A stretch of DNA of 64,000 nt, taken from positions 1,116,001 through 1,180,000 of the forward strand of contig CAVWPS010000002.1 of NCBI GenBank assembly GCA_963756975.1, given 5' to 3'. The position numbers and the translations under genes are program-made. The notes under the pieces are model-generated. The model worked only from the letters and a program-made list of their open reading frames with translations, searched no databases and was not told the origin of the DNA. Each line of letters starts with the position of its first letter. Positions within the stretch are counted from its first letter, which is position 1. This DNA comes from CAVRQM01 sp963756975 (GTDB lineage Bacteria; Pseudomonadota; Alphaproteobacteria; Acetobacterales; Acetobacteraceae). Shown piece by piece: positions 36,619 through 44,814 of this stretch.

Positions 36619-38216
36619 GCGAGTTGATCCTCGTGCATGCGGTGGAACACGGCGTATTTCGCGTCGTGATAGGCGCGTGTCGTCCCACCCGCCGGGCGGA
36701 CCGCGATGGTCGCGCGCGTCATCGCGGCCATGGCGGCCGGAATGTCCGCGTGCGCCCCGGCCGCGACCGCGCCCAGGACCGCCGCCCCGAGCAGCACCGC
36801 GTCCGGCTCCTCCGGAAGGGCGATCGGGCAGCCGGTGGCGTCCGCGTGCTCACGCAGGAAAACCGGGTTTTTGGTCAGCCCGCCGCACGCGACGATGGTG
36901 GCGATGTCGTATCGCTCCGCAGCGAGCGCGCCGAGGATGTGGCGGGTGCCGTAGGCGAGCGCCTGCACGGTCGCCAGATACTGGACCGCCAGATCGTCGA
37001 TGGTCGCGGTTAACGCGAGGCCGCTGATCGCGCCGAGCAATGTCGGGTCGGCACGGGGAGAGCGGTTGCCGTGGTGGTCCGGCAGGACATGAACGCTCGC
37101 CGTTAACGCGGCCGGAATCACCGGAGCCAGCGCCGCGAGCCGTTCATTCAGCTTGGCGAAGGCGGCCGGGCCGCCGAGCGTCGCGCCGATCGCGGTGCTT
37201 CCGATCACGTGATCGAGCAGCGCGCCGGTGGCCGACTGCCCGCCCTCGGTCAGCCAGAGGCCCGGAATCATCGCCGAGTAATACGGGCCCCAGACGCCCG
37301 GCACGAAACTTGGGTCCGCCGAGACGGCCATATGACAGCTCGACGTGCCACAGATTAACGCGAGCCGCCGCGTCACCGTGGTCGTGTCGCCCGCGATCGT
37401 GGCGCCGATCGTGCCGATGCCGCCCGCATGGGCGTCGATGGCGGAGGTGCCGACGGCGATGCCGGCCGGCAACCCGAGCTCGGCCGCCGCTTTCGCCGAC
37501 AGGCCCGTCCCGACCGGTGCCCCCATCGGCCGGATGTCCGATCCGATCCGCGCGAAGCCGTCGTCGGCCAGATCGCCGAGGCCGATCGCGTCGAAGAACG
37601 CGCGATCCCAGCCGCCGCCGTGGCCGGCCTCATGGCCCAGATAGGTCCATTTGCAGACGGTCGAGCAGAGCGAGCGGGAGTCGGAGCCGGTGGCGCGCCA
37701 TGTCAGCCAGTCCGGCAGGTCGAACAGCCGGTGCGCGCGCGCCCAGCTTTGCGGGAGGTGGCGTTTCAGCCAGAGCAGTTTCGGCACCTGCATTTCCAGC
37801 GAAATCCGGCCCCCGACGTAGCGCGTGACCTCGCTGCCGATCTCGGACGCGATCCGGTTGACCTCGCCCGCCTCGGCCAAGGCGCGGTGGTCGAGCCAGA
37901 CGATCACATCGCGCGCCGCATCGCCGGCCGCGTTCACGGCGACCGAATCTCCGTGCTCGTCCACCACGACCAGCGAGCAGGTTGCGTCGAAGCCGATGCC
38001 GATAACATCGACGTCACCCGCGTCGCGCAACGCTTCCGCGAGCGCGGTCCGGACCGACGCCCAGATGTCGGCGCTCGATTGCTCGGCGTGGCCCGGCGGC
38101 TCGCGCCACATCCGGATCGGGCACGCGGCGCTGGCGAGGCGGCGGCCGTCCAGGGTGAACACGCCGGCCCGGGCGCTGCCGGTTCCCACGTCGACGCCGA
38201 CCACGGCACGCTGCAT
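36582..38216 (-). CDS. FGGY-family pentulose kinase (ribulokinase-like)
   Basis: A 544-aa sugar kinase. The N-terminal ATPase-fold phosphate loop is GVDVGTGSARAGVFTLDGRR. The pentulose-kinase group marks are DVIVWLDHRA, LALICGTSSCHMAVS and the C-terminal ACGGLTKNPVF. This group phosphorylates D-ribulose and related pentuloses. ATG at 38216 is preferred; an upstream in-frame ATG adds a basic leader with no support. It converges with the GatZ gene. It may serve pentitol breakdown linked to the adjacent dehydrogenases; that is inferred from position. Confidence 0.88.
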   Translation of the reverse strand: MQRAVVGVDVGTGSARAGVFTLDGRRLASAACPIRMWREPPGHAEQSSADIWASVRTALAEALRDAGDVDVIGIGFDATCSLVVVDEHGDSVAVNAAGDAARDVIVWLDHRALAEAGEVNRIASEIGSEVTRYVGGRISLEMQVPKLLWLKRHLPQSWARAHRLFDLPDWLTWRATGSDSRSLCSTVCKWTYLGHEAGHGGGWDRAFFDAIGLGDLADDGFARIGSDIRPMGAPVGTGLSAKAAAELGLPAGIAVGTSAIDAHAGGIGTIGATIAGDTTTVTRRLALICGTSSCHMAVSADPSFVPGVWGPYYSAMIPGLWLTEGGQSATGALLDHVIGSTAIGATLGGPAAFAKLNERLAALAPVIPAALTASVHVLPDHHGNRSPRADPTLLGAISGLALTATIDDLAVQYLATVQALAYGTRHILGALAAERYDIATIVACGGLTKNPVFLREHADATGCPIALPEEPDAVLLGAAVLGAVAAGAHADIPAAMAAMTRATIAVRPAGGTTRAYHDAKYAVFHRMHEDQLAYRALMEPAAAA

Positions 38217-38293
38217 CGGATCGCTCCCGCTGTGTCGGCGGACCGTCGCGTGCCTGGCGGGTGGCCGCAAGGCGTGGAGGGCAACCGGGCAAC

Positions 38294-38326
38294 AAAAAAC
38301 CCTCCCGCGTGGTGCGGGAGGGTTTT
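38294..38326 (-). terminator. Rho-independent terminator of the beta-repeat protein gene
   Basis: CCCTCCCGC (38300-38308) and GCGGGAGGG (38314-38322) form a 9-bp stem with loop GTGGT. Read on the minus strand it is followed by TTTTTT (38299-38294), and on the plus strand by TTTT. It lies 31 bases beyond the stop of the minus-strand gene ending at 38353, which it serves. Confidence 0.9.
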
Positions 38327-38352
38327 GCCAGCCTGCGGCGGTAAGGCGCCGC

Positions 38353-40017
38353 TTAGAAGATCGCGTTGGCGGTCGTGTTGAAGTTGGTCGGGTGGCTGCC
38401 GACGAACGTAACCTTGGTGTTGTCGGACAGCGTGAAGGTCAGCCCGCTGTTCGCGCCCGGCTGAGCGCTGACCGTCGTGGCCGCGTCCATCGTCTGGTTG
38501 TCCGCCGCACCGTAGCCGATGAGGAAGAACGCGTCGCCGCTGTGCCAGTTGGTGATCGTGATGTTGGCCGGGACGGACGAGGCCGCCGCACCGCCGAGCG
38601 AAGCCGCGCCCACTTCGAAAATGTCGTGCGTCGCACCGGTCGTCGCGGCCGAACCGATCAGCGTCTCGTTGCCGGTCGAGCCGTAACCCGTGAAGAACAC
38701 GTTGTTGGCCGTGGTGCTCGACGCGTCCACCGTGCCGCCGGCGCCGGCGACCGTGCTGCCCGCCGCACCCTCGAACGCGACGACGGTGATCTGCGGCGTG
38801 CCGATCAGCTGCATGTGGTCGGTGCCGAGCGCGAACAGGGTCGGCGCGACCGTGCTGTCCGCTCCGTTGACCGTGTCGTTGCCGCCGGTGCCGACGAACG
38901 TCTGAACCGACGACGTGCCGATGTTGTAGAGGTCGCCGTGCGAGCCGCCGAAGAACACACCGCCGCCCGTGCCGGCGTTGATGGTCGACGCGACCGACCC
39001 GCCGACGAAGACGTTGCTGTTGCTGGACTGCGTGGCCGTCCCGACGTCGAACACCTGCCCGCCCGAGATTGCGAACACCGTGGTCTGACCCGTCCCGCCG
39101 AACACCGTGGAGGCCGACGACTGGCCGACGAAGTCGACCGAGCCGGACACGTTGTTCACGAGGTCGTTGGCGTTGCCGAAGATGGAGTCGATGCCGCCGG
39201 CGACGTTGACCGTGTCGCTCGAGCCGAGCTGCAGAACGATGTTCGCGGTCGCGAAGCCGGTCGCGTTGGCCGCGATGTTGAACGTGTTGCCGACGCCCGA
39301 CATGCTGTTGACGCTTGTGACCGAGACCGGGGCGGGGGTCGGGGCGATGCCGGCCGCGTTCATCAGGGCAGGGGCCGTCGGGGCACCGGTGCCGATGTTG
39401 ATCGTGTCGTTGCCGGTGAGGTTAACGGTCGTCTTCGCGCCGTTGCCGATATCGATCGTCTCGCTCGGGCCGTTCGCCGTGATCGTCGTCGTGGAGTTGA
39501 CGCCGGCCAGGACCGTCGTCGCGGTCCCGCTCGACGTGATCGACCCGACGCCGAAATCACCGAGCTGGATCAGCTGGTTGTTGCCCGAGCCGTTCGCCAC
39601 GACCGTGCTGGCCGAACCGAAGGCGATCTGGGCGTTGTTGGCGCTGTCGGAGACATTGGCGATGCCGTCGCCGCTCGCCACGACGGCGGCGGTGCCGCTG
39701 TAGGTGAACGCGTCGCCGACGATCGTGGTCGCGTCGGATCCACCGGTCACCGTCACCGGGCCCGCGTTCACGTCGATCAGAATGTCCGTGTAGCTGGTCG
39801 GCGCATTGATGATCCCGGTCGAGCCAGCCGTGACATACAGCGTGGTGTCGCCGGCCGGGATCGCCGTCGAGGTCGGGCTATACGTGAAGCTCGACCCGGG
39901 AGCCTGCGTCGATACCGCCGCGAACACCGCGCCGATGATGCTCGCCGTAACCGGGCTGGTCGCTGTGATCGTTACAACGCTGTTGGACGAGGTAACCGTC
40001 GTAATTGAACCGGACAT
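38353..40017 (-). CDS. Large secreted-type beta-structure protein (Gly/Asn/Thr/Ser-rich)
   Basis: A 554-aa protein without Cys and almost without Lys, rich in Gly, Ala, Thr, Ser, Asn and Asp. Short strand-turn units recur: GNDTINIGTGAP, SSDTVNVAGGIDSIFGN, GTGGNDTVNGADST, TGNETLIGSAA. These resemble RTX-like beta-rolls but lack strict GGxGxDx repeats. There is no N-terminal signal peptide (MSGSITTVTSSNSVV), and the C-terminus is hydrophobic at the very end (NAIF), suggesting type I secretion. AAGGAGA precedes the ATG by eight bases. The gene has its own promoter and terminator. It could be an S-layer or matrix protein; no homologue is firmly recognised. Confidence 0.8.
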   Translation of the reverse strand: MSGSITTVTSSNSVVTITATSPVTASIIGAVFAAVSTQAPGSSFTYSPTSTAIPAGDTTLYVTAGSTGIINAPTSYTDILIDVNAGPVTVTGGSDATTIVGDAFTYSGTAAVVASGDGIANVSDSANNAQIAFGSASTVVANGSGNNQLIQLGDFGVGSITSSGTATTVLAGVNSTTTITANGPSETIDIGNGAKTTVNLTGNDTINIGTGAPTAPALMNAAGIAPTPAPVSVTSVNSMSGVGNTFNIAANATGFATANIVLQLGSSDTVNVAGGIDSIFGNANDLVNNVSGSVDFVGQSSASTVFGGTGQTTVFAISGGQVFDVGTATQSSNSNVFVGGSVASTINAGTGGGVFFGGSHGDLYNIGTSSVQTFVGTGGNDTVNGADSTVAPTLFALGTDHMQLIGTPQITVVAFEGAAGSTVAGAGGTVDASSTTANNVFFTGYGSTGNETLIGSAATTGATHDIFEVGAASLGGAAASSVPANITITNWHSGDAFFLIGYGAADNQTMDAATTVSAQPGANSGLTFTLSDNTKVTFVGSHPTNFNTTANAIF

Positions 40018-40054
40018 GCGGAAGTCTCCTTAGCGAGCCGTTACGTTGGGATTG

Positions 40055-40083
40055 CTGTAACGCACAAAAGTGTCCGAAGTCAA
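40055..40083 (-). promoter_or_regulatory. Candidate sigma-70 promoter of the beta-structure protein gene
   Basis: On the minus strand TTGACT (40083-40078) and TTACAG (40060-40055) are separated by 17 bases. The -35 is one base off consensus and the -10 is weaker. Transcription would start about 30 bases before the ATG at 40017. The surrounding gap (40018-40236) is visibly AT-richer than its neighbours. Confidence 0.5.
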
Positions 40084-40236
40084 GCTAATCGGGGTCACAC
40101 GAGGTTCACACCTTAAAATTGTGACCGGTTTCTCGCGCCCGCTTTCCGGCAAACGCGATGCTGACGCCCGGTTACGTCCGCTTACAAACGGCAATTAACG
40201 TAGGTTTGACGCGCCCTGTCCCGCGAGACGTTCATG

Positions 40237-40310
40237 CGCGCCCTGAGGGACTCGAACCCCCGACCCGCGGATTAGAAGGCCGCCGCTCTATCCACCTGAG
40301 CTAAGGACGC
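40237..40310 (-). tRNA. tRNA-Arg (anticodon UCU)
   Basis: A 74-nt cloverleaf on the minus strand with acceptor GCGTCCT/AGGGCGC. D arm GCTC...GAGC; anticodon stem GCGGC/TCCGC with loop CTTCTAA, giving anticodon UCU (AGA codons); T arm GGGGGTTCGAGTCCCTC. The stem pair next to the loop (31-39) is C-U rather than C-G. CCA is not encoded. Confidence 0.93.
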
Positions 40311-40359
40311 ACGTTCACGCGAGCGCGGACGTATCCCGCCCCGGCTTGATCGTCCAGCC

Positions 40360-40671
40360 TTAGTGGGTCCAGTTCTCGGCGCGGTCGGTGCGGAAATTGT
40401 CCGCGTACGCTTTCGGCCGGATCGTTCGCACCCGCGCCGCCTCGACCTCGAACGACAGCCCGTTGGCACGCGCGTAGGCGATCGCGTCCGCCTGGGTGTC
40501 GAATTCGAGCTTCACCTGGGTTTGGGTATCGCGGCTGCCGATCCAGCCCATCAGCGGGTCGGCGACGCGGCGCTCCGACTGCTCGAAGGTCAGCAGCCAC
40601 GCGCGCGTCCCGGCGTAGCCGGATTGCATCGACGATTTCGGCTTCTGGAAAATCCGGGCGCGCTGCAGCAT
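40360..40671 (-). CDS. NADH dehydrogenase complex I accessory subunit, NDUFS4-like
   Basis: A 103-aa protein of the ETC complex I conserved-region family, the bacterial counterpart of mitochondrial NDUFS4, found mainly in Alphaproteobacteria. Visible signature: ARIFQKPKSSMQSGYAGTRAW, then PLMGWIGSRDTQTQVKLEF and ETW-like ending (AENWTH). The start at 40671 has GAGGAT upstream. It sits alone between two tRNA genes, away from any nuo genes, as is usual. Confidence 0.92.
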   Translation of the reverse strand: MLQRARIFQKPKSSMQSGYAGTRAWLLTFEQSERRVADPLMGWIGSRDTQTQVKLEFDTQADAIAYARANGLSFEVEAARVRTIRPKAYADNFRTDRAENWTH

Positions 40672-40706
40672 GGGCCGATCCTCGTTAACACTCGCCGTTA
40701 AGATGG

Positions 40707-40783
40707 TGGTCGGGGCGGCCGGACTCGAACCGGCGGCCTCGTGTACCCAAAACACGCGCGCTACCAGGCTGCGCCACGCCCCG
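40707..40783 (-). tRNA. tRNA-Pro (anticodon UGG)
   Basis: A 77-nt cloverleaf on the minus strand with acceptor CGGGGCG paired to its 3' complement and CCA encoded. The anticodon stem CGTGT/ACACG encloses loop TTTGGGT, giving UGG. The T arm contains GGTTCGAGTCC. Confidence 0.95.
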
Positions 40784-40847
40784 TCCGGCCCGGACATGAC
40801 CCGGCCCGCTCCCTCACGCAAGGCTTTTGGACGCACGCAAGCAGCCG

Positions 40848-41339
40848 TCACGGCGGCGCGTCGAAAATCCGCTGCTCGACATGATCGCCGACATGAATGT
40901 CGAGCCGCTCGGCGGTCCCGGCGGCCAGCTCCAGCGTGGCGCGCACCGGCACCGTGCCGTCGATGATTTCGAGCGAATACGGCTCGGTCCGCTCGGCGAT
41001 GTGCCCGATCGTCCCGTCCTGCTCGATGAACAGCATGTCCAGCGGCGCGACCGTGTTCTTCATCCACATCAGGCTCTGCTGCGTCTGGTGCCAGTCGAAC
41101 AGCATCCCGCCATCGGGGGCCACCGTCGGGCGGAACATCAGCCCGACCTCCTGCTGATCCGGCGTCAGCGCCATCTCGACATGAAACAGATGCCGCTGCT
41201 TGTCGCGCGTGACGATGGTCAGGTCCTCGACCGGCAGCGGCTTCTGCGCATGCGACGTGTCGACCGCCCATGCCGGTGGTGCCCAGGCCGGCGCGCACAG
41301 GCCGATGAACGCGAGAGTAAACAGGGCGGCGCGGGTCAT
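40848..41339 (-). CDS. DUF192 family periplasmic protein
   Basis: A 163-aa exported protein with signal peptide MTRAALFTLAFIGLCAPAWA. DUF192 marks follow: VEMALTPDQQEVGLMFR, MLFDWHQTQQSLMWMKNT, LDMLFIEQDGTI and ATLELAAGTAERLDIHVGD. The family's function is unknown. ATG at 41339 overlaps the stop of the upstream deacetylase gene by four bases, so the two are translationally coupled. Confidence 0.92.
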   Translation of the reverse strand: MTRAALFTLAFIGLCAPAWAPPAWAVDTSHAQKPLPVEDLTIVTRDKQRHLFHVEMALTPDQQEVGLMFRPTVAPDGGMLFDWHQTQQSLMWMKNTVAPLDMLFIEQDGTIGHIAERTEPYSLEIIDGTVPVRATLELAAGTAERLDIHVGDHVEQRIFDAPP

Positions 41340-42451
41340 GTCGTCTCCTTGAGCGCGAGGTCGGCAACGCGGCGCACCTCGTCGCGCACCATACCCGGCC
41401 TCGGGCTGTCGCGGACAGTGGTGAACCAGTGTTCGGGCGGGTTACGGCCGGCTGCCCGGTCCCAGGTTAACGCCCGCAGCACCGCCTCGGCCTCCGGCGT
41501 CGTGCGCGGCGGGATGATCGCGGTCGATCGAGCGTGGCCCAGATGCCGGCCCAGCAACGGCCGACCGTCCATGGGTTGTAGCCGCCGCCGCCGGTCACGA
41601 TCAGCCGGGGCGCCAGATCGCGGACGGCGCGGGCGACGGCGAAATGGGCGTTGTTGGACAGCGACAATTTGGCCAGCGGGTCTTCCTCGAGCGCGTCGGC
41701 CCCCGCCTGCAGCATGATCGCCTGCGGGTCGTGATTTCGGATCAGCGGCGACACCGCGTGCTCCATGACGTACGCCATCTCGGTGTCGTTGAATCCCGGC
41801 GGCACCGGCAGATTGCGCGCGGCCCCGCCGGCCCGGTCGGCCGCGTCGCCCGGTGTGCGGCCACCGCCCGGCCTCGTGGATGCTGATCGTCAGCACGCGG
41901 CCGTCGGTGGCGAACGCGTCCTGCACCCCGTCGCCGTGATGCGCGTCGATATCGAGATAGACGATCCGTTCGAGCCCCTGGCCGAGCCATTCGAGCAGGC
42001 CGAGCACGCAGTCGTTCAGGAAGCAGAACCCGCTCGCCCGGTCGCGCCTGCCGTGGTGGGTGCCGCCGCCGGGGCAATGCACGACGCCGCCGTCGCGGGT
42101 CAGCCGGGCGGCGTCCAGCAAGCCCCCGGCGCTGGTCGCGGGCCGCCGCCAGATTTCGGGATAGACCGGGTTGCCCTCGGCCCCGATCCGGTAGCGTTGC
42201 CGAACCGCGTCCGGCACGGCCTGGTCGCGCTCGGCCGCTTCCAGCGCGTCCAGGTAGGCGGGGTCGTGGAACCGCTCGATCTCGGCCCGGCTCGCCATCG
42301 GCGCGGTGACGTATCGCGCCTCGTCCATCCACCCCATCGCCCGCACCAGGTCGGTGCAGGTCGACACGCGCGGGATCGCCATCGGATGGCGGGCCCCGTA
42401 GCTGGAACCCCGGTAGATCTCGGACCCTATATAGAGAGGACGTGACAGCAT
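41336..42451 (-). pseudogene. Histone deacetylase-family / acetoin utilisation-type deacetylase, two compensating frameshifts
   Basis: Zn-dependent amidohydrolase of the class II HDAC family. From ATG 42451 (MLSRPLYIGSEIYRG) the first frame carries the metal-site regions CPGGGTHHGRRDRASGF and VYLDIDAHHGDG. Near 41850 the frame moves, and the middle third continues in another frame (LPVPPGFNDTEMAYVMEH, LQAGADALEEDPLAKLSLS, VTGGGGYNPWTVGRCW). Near 41525 it returns to the first frame for the C-terminus (TTPEAEAVLRALTWDRA). One extra base in the run 41849-41851 and one missing base at 41521-41529 would restore about 371 residues. Conservation of all three parts argues that the active gene is intact in the organism. 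Confidence 0.8.
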
Positions 42452-42517
42452 CCCGCGTGTGATTGCACGCAAGGGGGCCGGACCGTAAGACCGGCGGGCA
42501 AATCGAGGGCGAGCGAC

Positions 42518-43183
42518 ATGGAATTGACGGGCGAGCGGCGGATTCCGGCGTCGAGGGAGCTGGTGTGGACGGCGTTGAACGACCCGGTCGTGCTGCGCGC
42601 CTGCATTCCGGGCTGCGACAGCCTCGTCCGTGAGAGCGACGGCAGCATGGCGGGCAGCCTGTCCGTCCCGTTCGGCGCGGTCACCGCGCGCTACGCCGGA
42701 CGGCTGGTGTTCACCGATGTCGAGCCGCCGAACACGATGCGCGTCGCCGCCGAGGCGCAGGGCGAGGCCGGGTTCACGAAAAGCGAGATGGCGATCCGGT
42801 TGACCAATTCCGGGCCGTTCACCGTCGTCTCGTTCGCGATCCAGGCGAACGGCGGCGGCCGGGTGGCCCAACTCGGGTCACGGGTGAGCGAGGCCGCCGC
42901 CAAAACGCTGGTCGAGCAGTTCTTCGACCGGCTCGTGGCCGAGGTCGGCGGCAGCCCCGCGACCGAGGTCGCCGCCGCCGGTCCGGCCGGCGTGCTGGCG
43001 GCGGCCGTCAACCAGCGTCCGGCGGCGGGCGGTCTGACGGGTCCGGGCAGCCTGCTCGCGCGCCTCCCCGCCGAGCCCTACGGGCTACCGCTCGTCGCAT
43101 GGGGCGGAATGGCGATCTGCGCCTTCCTGTTCCTGATGATCTTCGGCGGTTACGCCTCCAGCATCCTGCACTCCCTGTTCTGA
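42518..43183 (+). CDS. Carbon monoxide dehydrogenase subunit G (CoxG) family protein, membrane-anchored
   Basis: A 221-aa SRPBCC-fold protein. The CoxG domain spans about residues 1-145 (MELTGERRIPASRELVWTAL, CIPGCDSLVRESDG, AEAQGEAGFTKSEMAIRL). A linker rich in Ala/Gly leads to a single C-terminal transmembrane segment (LVAWGGMAICAFLFLMIFGG). CoxG recruits CO dehydrogenase to the membrane, but no cox genes are nearby, so the client here is unknown. Confidence 0.88.
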   Translation: MELTGERRIPASRELVWTALNDPVVLRACIPGCDSLVRESDGSMAGSLSVPFGAVTARYAGRLVFTDVEPPNTMRVAAEAQGEAGFTKSEMAIRLTNSGPFTVVSFAIQANGGGRVAQLGSRVSEAAAKTLVEQFFDRLVAEVGGSPATEVAAAGPAGVLAAAVNQRPAAGGLTGPGSLLARLPAEPYGLPLVAWGGMAICAFLFLMIFGGYASSILHSLF

Positions 43184-43279
43184 TTTGGCTGCTCCGGCTC
43201 GTCTCCGTTTCCGGCAAGGCGGCACCCCCTCGACCGGGCCTGACCGTTCGAGCCTGGGCGACGTTGGGTTGTCGGCGTC

Positions 43280-43822
43280 GTGAGCGACGGCGGACCGGCG
43301 GCGGGGAGCGTCGCCGTCCGGCAGGACCGTGACGGCACGGTGCTGTACCGGATCGCGCTCGCCCCCGAACGCCTGCCGCCGGTGCGCCCGCGCGACCTTT
43401 CGGACGCCTGGGATGCCGCGCGCGCGGCGGCGCTGGACGATGAGTGGGGTCCGGCCCGGCTGTTCCGCTTCACGCCGGAACCGACCCTCGATCTCGCCCT
43501 GGTCGACGCCGACGCCTGCTGCTGGACGCAGGCCGTCGCGCGCACACGGGGCCTGGACGACGTCGGCGGCGTCTCGGTCTGCCTGCGGCTGCTCGGGCTG
43601 ATCCACCTGCTGGCCGAAGCCGACTGGGCGCGCGCCCTGTTCGCCGTCGGGCGGGACGGCGCCCGGCTGTCGCCCACGCTGCTGCAAGCGGCGGCGAGCA
43701 TCCCGCTGACCGCCGCCGCCCGGCTCGACGACGGCGCGATCCGCCTCGCGTGCGACGCCGCCCTGTCGTTGCGCGGCCGCGCGGGCTACACCCCGCGGAC
43801 GCATTTCGGAGTTTTAGCATGA
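43280..43822 (+). CDS. Hypothetical protein
   Basis: A 180-aa protein starting at GTG 43280 (MSDGGPAAGSVAVRQDRD). It has no signal peptide or membrane segment and contains a helical C-terminal half (VSVCLRLLGLIHLLAEADW, later SLRGRAGYTPRTHFGVLA). No family recognised. It overlaps the next lipoprotein gene by four bases, so the pair is likely functional together. Confidence 0.6.
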   Translation: MSDGGPAAGSVAVRQDRDGTVLYRIALAPERLPPVRPRDLSDAWDAARAAALDDEWGPARLFRFTPEPTLDLALVDADACCWTQAVARTRGLDDVGGVSVCLRLLGLIHLLAEADWARALFAVGRDGARLSPTLLQAAASIPLTAAARLDDGAIRLACDAALSLRGRAGYTPRTHFGVLA

Positions 43823-44211
43823 CCCCCCGCCCGAGGCGCATCCGGCTCGCCGCGATGCCGGTGCTTTGCGCCCTTGCCCTCACCGCAGGCTGCCAGCATC
43901 GGCCCGCGATCGGCGAGGTGAGCGCCGTCGACCGCGCCGCCTGCCGCCAGCGCGCCGACGAGGTGTTCGACAAGCAGAACCGCGAGGAGGTGTACCGCAC
44001 CGACGTCTTCGCCGGATCGAGCCGCGACGCGCCGTTCTCGGTGGCGAGCCTGCCGAACGATCCCTCGCGCGGGCTGTCGAGCCAATACGAGCGGGATACG
44101 CTGCTCGACGATTGCCTGCGGACCAAGGCCGGTGGCGGCCCGACCGGCACGGGCGCCAACCCGACGCCGCCCGCGAACCCGCCAAGCGCCACGCCCGGCC
44201 CGAACCTTTAG
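43819..44211 (+). CDS. Putative lipoprotein, unknown function
   Basis: A 130-aa exported protein. The signal MTPRPRRIRLAAMPVLCALA continues to LTAGC, a good lipobox (Cys25). The mature part has AACRQRADEVFDKQNREEVY and LLDDCLRTKAGG, then a Pro/Gly-rich tail. Coupled by ATGA to the upstream hypothetical gene. No named family. Confidence 0.72.
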   Translation: MTPRPRRIRLAAMPVLCALALTAGCQHRPAIGEVSAVDRAACRQRADEVFDKQNREEVYRTDVFAGSSRDAPFSVASLPNDPSRGLSSQYERDTLLDDCLRTKAGGGPTGTGANPTPPANPPSATPGPNL

Positions 44212-44241
44212 CCACCCACTCCCGTCCGAAAGGCTTCCCGA

Positions 44242-44592
44242 ATGAGCAAGATCATCCGCACCGACGCCGGCCCCGTCCTGGCCCGCGCCGTCGAATACCA
44301 TGGCTTCGTCTATACCCAGGGTTGCACCGCGTCCGACCTCAGCAAGGACATCGTCGGCCAGACCGAGGAGACGCTGGCCGCCCTCGACGCGATCCTGGAG
44401 ATCCACGGCACCGATAAGACGCGTCTGCTGCAGGCCCAGATCTGGCTGAAGGACATCCGCGACCGCGACGCGATGAACAAGGTTTGGAGCGCCTGGCTGC
44501 CCGAGGGCGGCGCCCCGGCGCGCGCGTGCGTTCAGGCCAATATGGCCGATCCGAGGCACCTCGTGGAGATCATGGTCGTTACTTGCAAATAA
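44242..44592 (+). CDS. RidA family protein
   Basis: A 116-aa protein of the RidA/YjgF family, which deaminates reactive enamines or imines. Key positions are present: the Arg in PARACVQAN corresponds to the substrate-binding Arg of RidA, and the Glu in HLVEIMVV to the conserved Glu. The N-terminus (GPVLARAVEYHGFVYTQGCT) fits the atypical subgroup. It stands alone, followed by a 222-base AT-richer gap in which I see no gene. Confidence 0.88.
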   Translation: MSKIIRTDAGPVLARAVEYHGFVYTQGCTASDLSKDIVGQTEETLAALDAILEIHGTDKTRLLQAQIWLKDIRDRDAMNKVWSAWLPEGGAPARACVQANMADPRHLVEIMVVTCK

Positions 44593-44814
44593 CGGCCAGG
44601 CCAAAGTGTGCTTCCCGAGCAACGGTGAGACTTTTTTTAAGCAACACTGCATCCAGGCCGGAATTTTTAGGATGGTCTTCCTATAAACCCGTTTGGCTTC
44701 GTCTTCTCCGTGCTAAACATCTGTGTCCGAATGTGTCCGGAGCGTGAATCGCTTGTCAGGTTCGCCTCCTCGTCGCTACCGAAGTCGTGATGTAACGATG
44801 GATGGAGCGAGCGG

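Noticed and set aside
38353..40017. Classical RTX toxin or calcium-binding repeat protein
   Set aside because: The nonapeptide GGxGxDxUx is not repeated in strict form; only loose Gly-Asn-Asp turns are present.
44593..44814. AT-richer gap as a possible attachment site or small gene
   Set aside because: No repeat, no tRNA fragment and no frame with a start and ribosome site; it probably holds only the promoter of the CHAP gene.
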